NCBI GenBank assembly: GCA_000469685.2
Contig: LS997567.1
Span: forward strand, 34,810,505-34,874,504
DNA length: 64,000 nucleotides
Source: Haemonchus contortus
Taxonomy: Eukaryota > Nematoda > Chromadorea > Rhabditida > Trichostrongylidae
Direction: 5' to 3'
The notes below the pieces were generated by a model. That model worked only from the letters and a program-made list of their open reading frames with translations, was not told the origin of the DNA and searched no databases. The position numbers were made by a program, and so were the translations under genes. Positions 61,891 through 64,000 of the stretch are shown here, piece by piece. Every line of letters starts with the position of its first letter. Position 1 is the stretch's first letter.

Positions 61891-62597
61891 TGAATAGTTT
61901 CAAGAATGTAGTCTGAATCAGCTGTTTGGGTGTTTTGTGTGCCAATGCACACATGGCGTCGCATTCGTGTACTTCCGCGAAAATTCACTTAACTTTTCCC
62001 ATTATGAAACTCGTCCAACCACTTTTTCCTCTTTTTTTCGGCCGTTCATTTTTCTTTTTTTTCGCTGTTTTTAGCGTTTTATGCTTTACCATTGTCCTAG
62101 TGTAGGCCTTACCTATCACTATCTCTGAAATACCGGATACTCATAAATTATCCTGAACTGTGCCTTTAAGTAAATGTTCTCTGCTAGGAGAAAGCAATTA
62201 TCTTTCTACTTAACCGTGATGCTTACACTTGTCCATTATTTGGAAAAATCTCGCTATTTCCTTCCGAAACCAGATACATTCCACTAGAGCTTTGAAAAAA
62301 TGAAAAATCTGCAAGGAACTTCTTGATAAATTACTACTCGGCCACTATATCAAGAAGTTCCTTGCAGATTTTTCTCACCCTCTGCAGTAAGGTAATAAAG
62401 CCCTTATTATGTATTATAACGCGTGCATAGCCCAAGTGGTAATTTATATCAAGAAGTTCCCTACAGATTGCAGACTGCAGATATGTCGACGACCTCTTGT
62501 CTACGATGGAGCCATTCAGCAGAATGTTGGATTATCAGAGTAAGATAGTCCTCTCTAGATTTAACGCTGAACTGTTGAGAGTATCACGTTCGACATA

Positions 62598-63861
62598 TTA
62601 GGTTGTTCGGAAAGGAATGCGCGTTGACTTTGTCCATATATTTCTCCACTACTAAAGAAGATTTTGCTGAACAGTTTTGTCTATCAGAAAGAGCTTCTCA
62701 TTGCGCATCTTTTGATATATTTTTGGCTATGTCTACTTTGTTTTTTTCTCAGAAAAAAAGTTGAAAAGGTGCTCGGCCAAAAATCCCTTTTGCGTCCTTC
62801 CATGTGGTACAACTTCAAGCAAGGAAAATCGGCTGCTGAATCTCATCGTGCCATATCTGAAGTATACGGCGACGAAGCCCTGTTAGAAAGCCAGGGTCGA
62901 CGATGGTATCAGCGTTTCAAAAACGGTAATGAAAGCTTGGAGGACGAAGAACATGGAAGTCGGCCTCAATTCGTCGATAACCAAGTCTTGAAGACCGTCA
63001 TCAAATTGGATCCACACTAAACCACTAGAGGACTTTCAGTACACTTTGGCTGCTCGAACTCTACCATCCATGAGCATTCGATGGCGATTGGGAAGACGAA
63101 CAGGTGCGGGAAATGGGTGCCGCCTCAGCTGAGCGACGCCAACAAGGCAACACGAGTGGCAATGGCAGGAATCCTTCTTCGTCGGTCAAAGAACAGTGGT
63201 TTTTTCAACTCTATTACTACTTATGATGAAAAGTGGATCTGTTTCGGCAATACAACACGAAAAAGACAGTGGTTAGATGCCGGTGACACTCCAAAACCCA
63301 CTCCGAAATTGGATATACACGGCAGAAAAGTAGTGCTCTGTGTTTGGTGGAACAGCAAAGGTTGAGTTTAGTTTGAAGTCTTGAATTCGGGTCAAACGGT
63401 TACGGCGGACATTTTCGAAGATCAGAGGAACCGCGTGGATCAAGCACTGCGTCGTCAAGGTGTCGAAACGACGTCGACAAAATTCCTCCTCTCCAACGCT
63501 CCTCCACATGATGCGAAAACCACCTTGGAAAAAAATGGACGAATTGGGCTGGGAAGTACTGCCTCATCCGCCATACAGCCCAGGTTTCGCACCATCCGAT
63601 TACCATTTGTTCCGGTCAATGCAGCACTCCTTGGCCGTGAGAAAATTCAAAACCCGCGAAAAAGTCCAACTCAGGGTGTTCAACTACTTTGAGTTGCAGC
63701 CGGGCGAGTTCTTCAGAAGAAGAATCCATTCTTTGCGTAAACGTAGGCAACAAGTCATTGGTAGTAATGGAAAATATCTTTTGAATTGATCTTGTTTAGT
63801 TTCGTTTTTATAATGAAAAATTTTTTGAGCTCAAACGAGCATTCCTTTCCGAACAACCTAA
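62598..63861 (+). mobile_element. 1,264-bp mariner, Hsmar1/bandit-like
   Basis: TIRs TTAGGTTGTTCGGAAAGGAA (62,598) and its inverse (ending 63,861), TA on both sides. The length is that of a complete mariner. The encoded protein closely resembles Hsmar1-group transposases, as does the hookworm 'bandit' element. Confidence 0.92.
62664..63789 (+). pseudogene. Mariner transposase with stops and a frameshift
   Basis: MWYNFKQGKSAAESHRAISE and ESQGRRWYQRFKNGNESLED form the N-terminal DNA-binding region. The first catalytic Asp is in TTYDEKWICFGN (about 63,218-63,253). LDAGDTPKPTPKLDIHGRKV follows. The second catalytic Asp is replaced by Ser (LLSNAPPH where the family has a D-N-A-R-P-H type motif, about 63,484-63,507). 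The third, in SDYHLFRSMQ, is intact but in another frame. Stops at 63,018, 63,363 and 63,369 and a frameshift near 63,528 disable it. Intact TIRs mean it could still be moved by another transposase. Confidence 0.9.
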
Positions 63862-63879
63862 TATTTCATTTTATATTAG

Positions 63880-64000
63880 TGGTTGATTATAGCTCCGTCC
63901 ACTACAAAAACTTGGCCACCCTTTTTTAAGTGCTCCGAACCATTTTGTCCTCATTCTAGAAAGTTTTTGAAGAGATGAGTTTTTAGACCTAGCCCCGCTT
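63880..64000. repeat. Possible relative of the 127-bp repeat at 2.1 kb
   Basis: ATAGCTCCGTCCACTACAAA and TTTTAGACCTAGCCCCGCTT echo the 2,070-2,400 units in order, but at low identity and cut by the window end. Confidence 0.3.

Noticed and set aside
1..64000. Spliced-leader RNA, 5S/18S/28S rRNA genes, CRISPR arrays, riboswitches
   Set aside because: No match to the nematode SL1 sequence on either strand by eye, no rRNA-like blocks and no regularly spaced direct repeats of CRISPR type were seen.

Overview
The window looks like nuclear DNA of a parasitic nematode, most likely a strongylid and probably a hookworm. The evidence is short 50-70 bp introns next to giant ones, and a repeat load of BEL/Pao and RTE retroelements, mariner/Tc1, piggyBac and Penelope-like elements. 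It also holds an Hsmar1-like mariner of the kind described as 'bandit' in Ancylostoma. There is no prokaryotic gene organisation, no CRISPR, and no rRNA or canonical tRNA gene that I can support. The genus is an inference.

The main result is one host gene that I can piece together on the + strand from 20,940 to 57,059. It is a homologue of NELF-A, a subunit of the negative elongation factor that holds RNA polymerase II at promoter-proximal pauses. Seven 5' exons (20,940-21,870) encode the HDAg-like N-terminal domain. Four or more middle exons (40,693-41,831) carry a KLLDICEL motif, a K/E-rich segment and a Gln-rich tract. At least four 3' exons (about 54,838-57,059) carry the conserved C-terminal tail. 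Exon phases agree at almost every junction. The two gaps are introns of about 18.8 kb and 13 kb filled almost entirely with transposons, so most of the window is the interior of this gene.

Layout. 1-2,700: a 2-kb CATA microsatellite and related tandem repeats. 2,750-9,800: dead mariner, a retropepsin-like fragment, a nearly intact piggyBac element (4,727-6,810) and an envelope-like retroelement fragment. 9,300-12,450: BEL/Pao gag remnants and an unassigned two-frame ORF with a Gly/Arg-rich tail. 12,600-19,330: an LTR-like sequence plus a Tc1/mariner-type MITE present twice in inverted orientation. One copy is split by a 1.7-kb insertion that carries a 360-codon coiled-coil ORF. 20,940-21,870: 5' NELF-A exons. 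22,000-40,700 (first giant intron): a decayed BEL/Pao element on the - strand with its own MITE insertion, then a stack of nested elements. In that stack, long-terminal-inverted-repeat (long-TIR) elements with tRNA-like arms, a Tc1-like element, a Penelope-like palindrome and a hAT-like MITE sit inside one another. 40,693-41,831: middle exons. 41,832-54,800 (second giant intron): a third long-TIR element, a Tc1-like remnant, an RTE retrotransposon, nested mariners and a second LINE fragment. 54,838-57,059: 3' exons. 57,060-64,000: repeats, then a 1.26-kb mariner with intact TIRs and a broken transposase.

Nothing here works together as an operon. The biological story is a conserved transcription-pausing gene whose introns have become a reservoir of layered mobile elements. 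The most unusual element is the long-TIR family whose arms contain a 74-nt tRNA-like sequence with A and B boxes.
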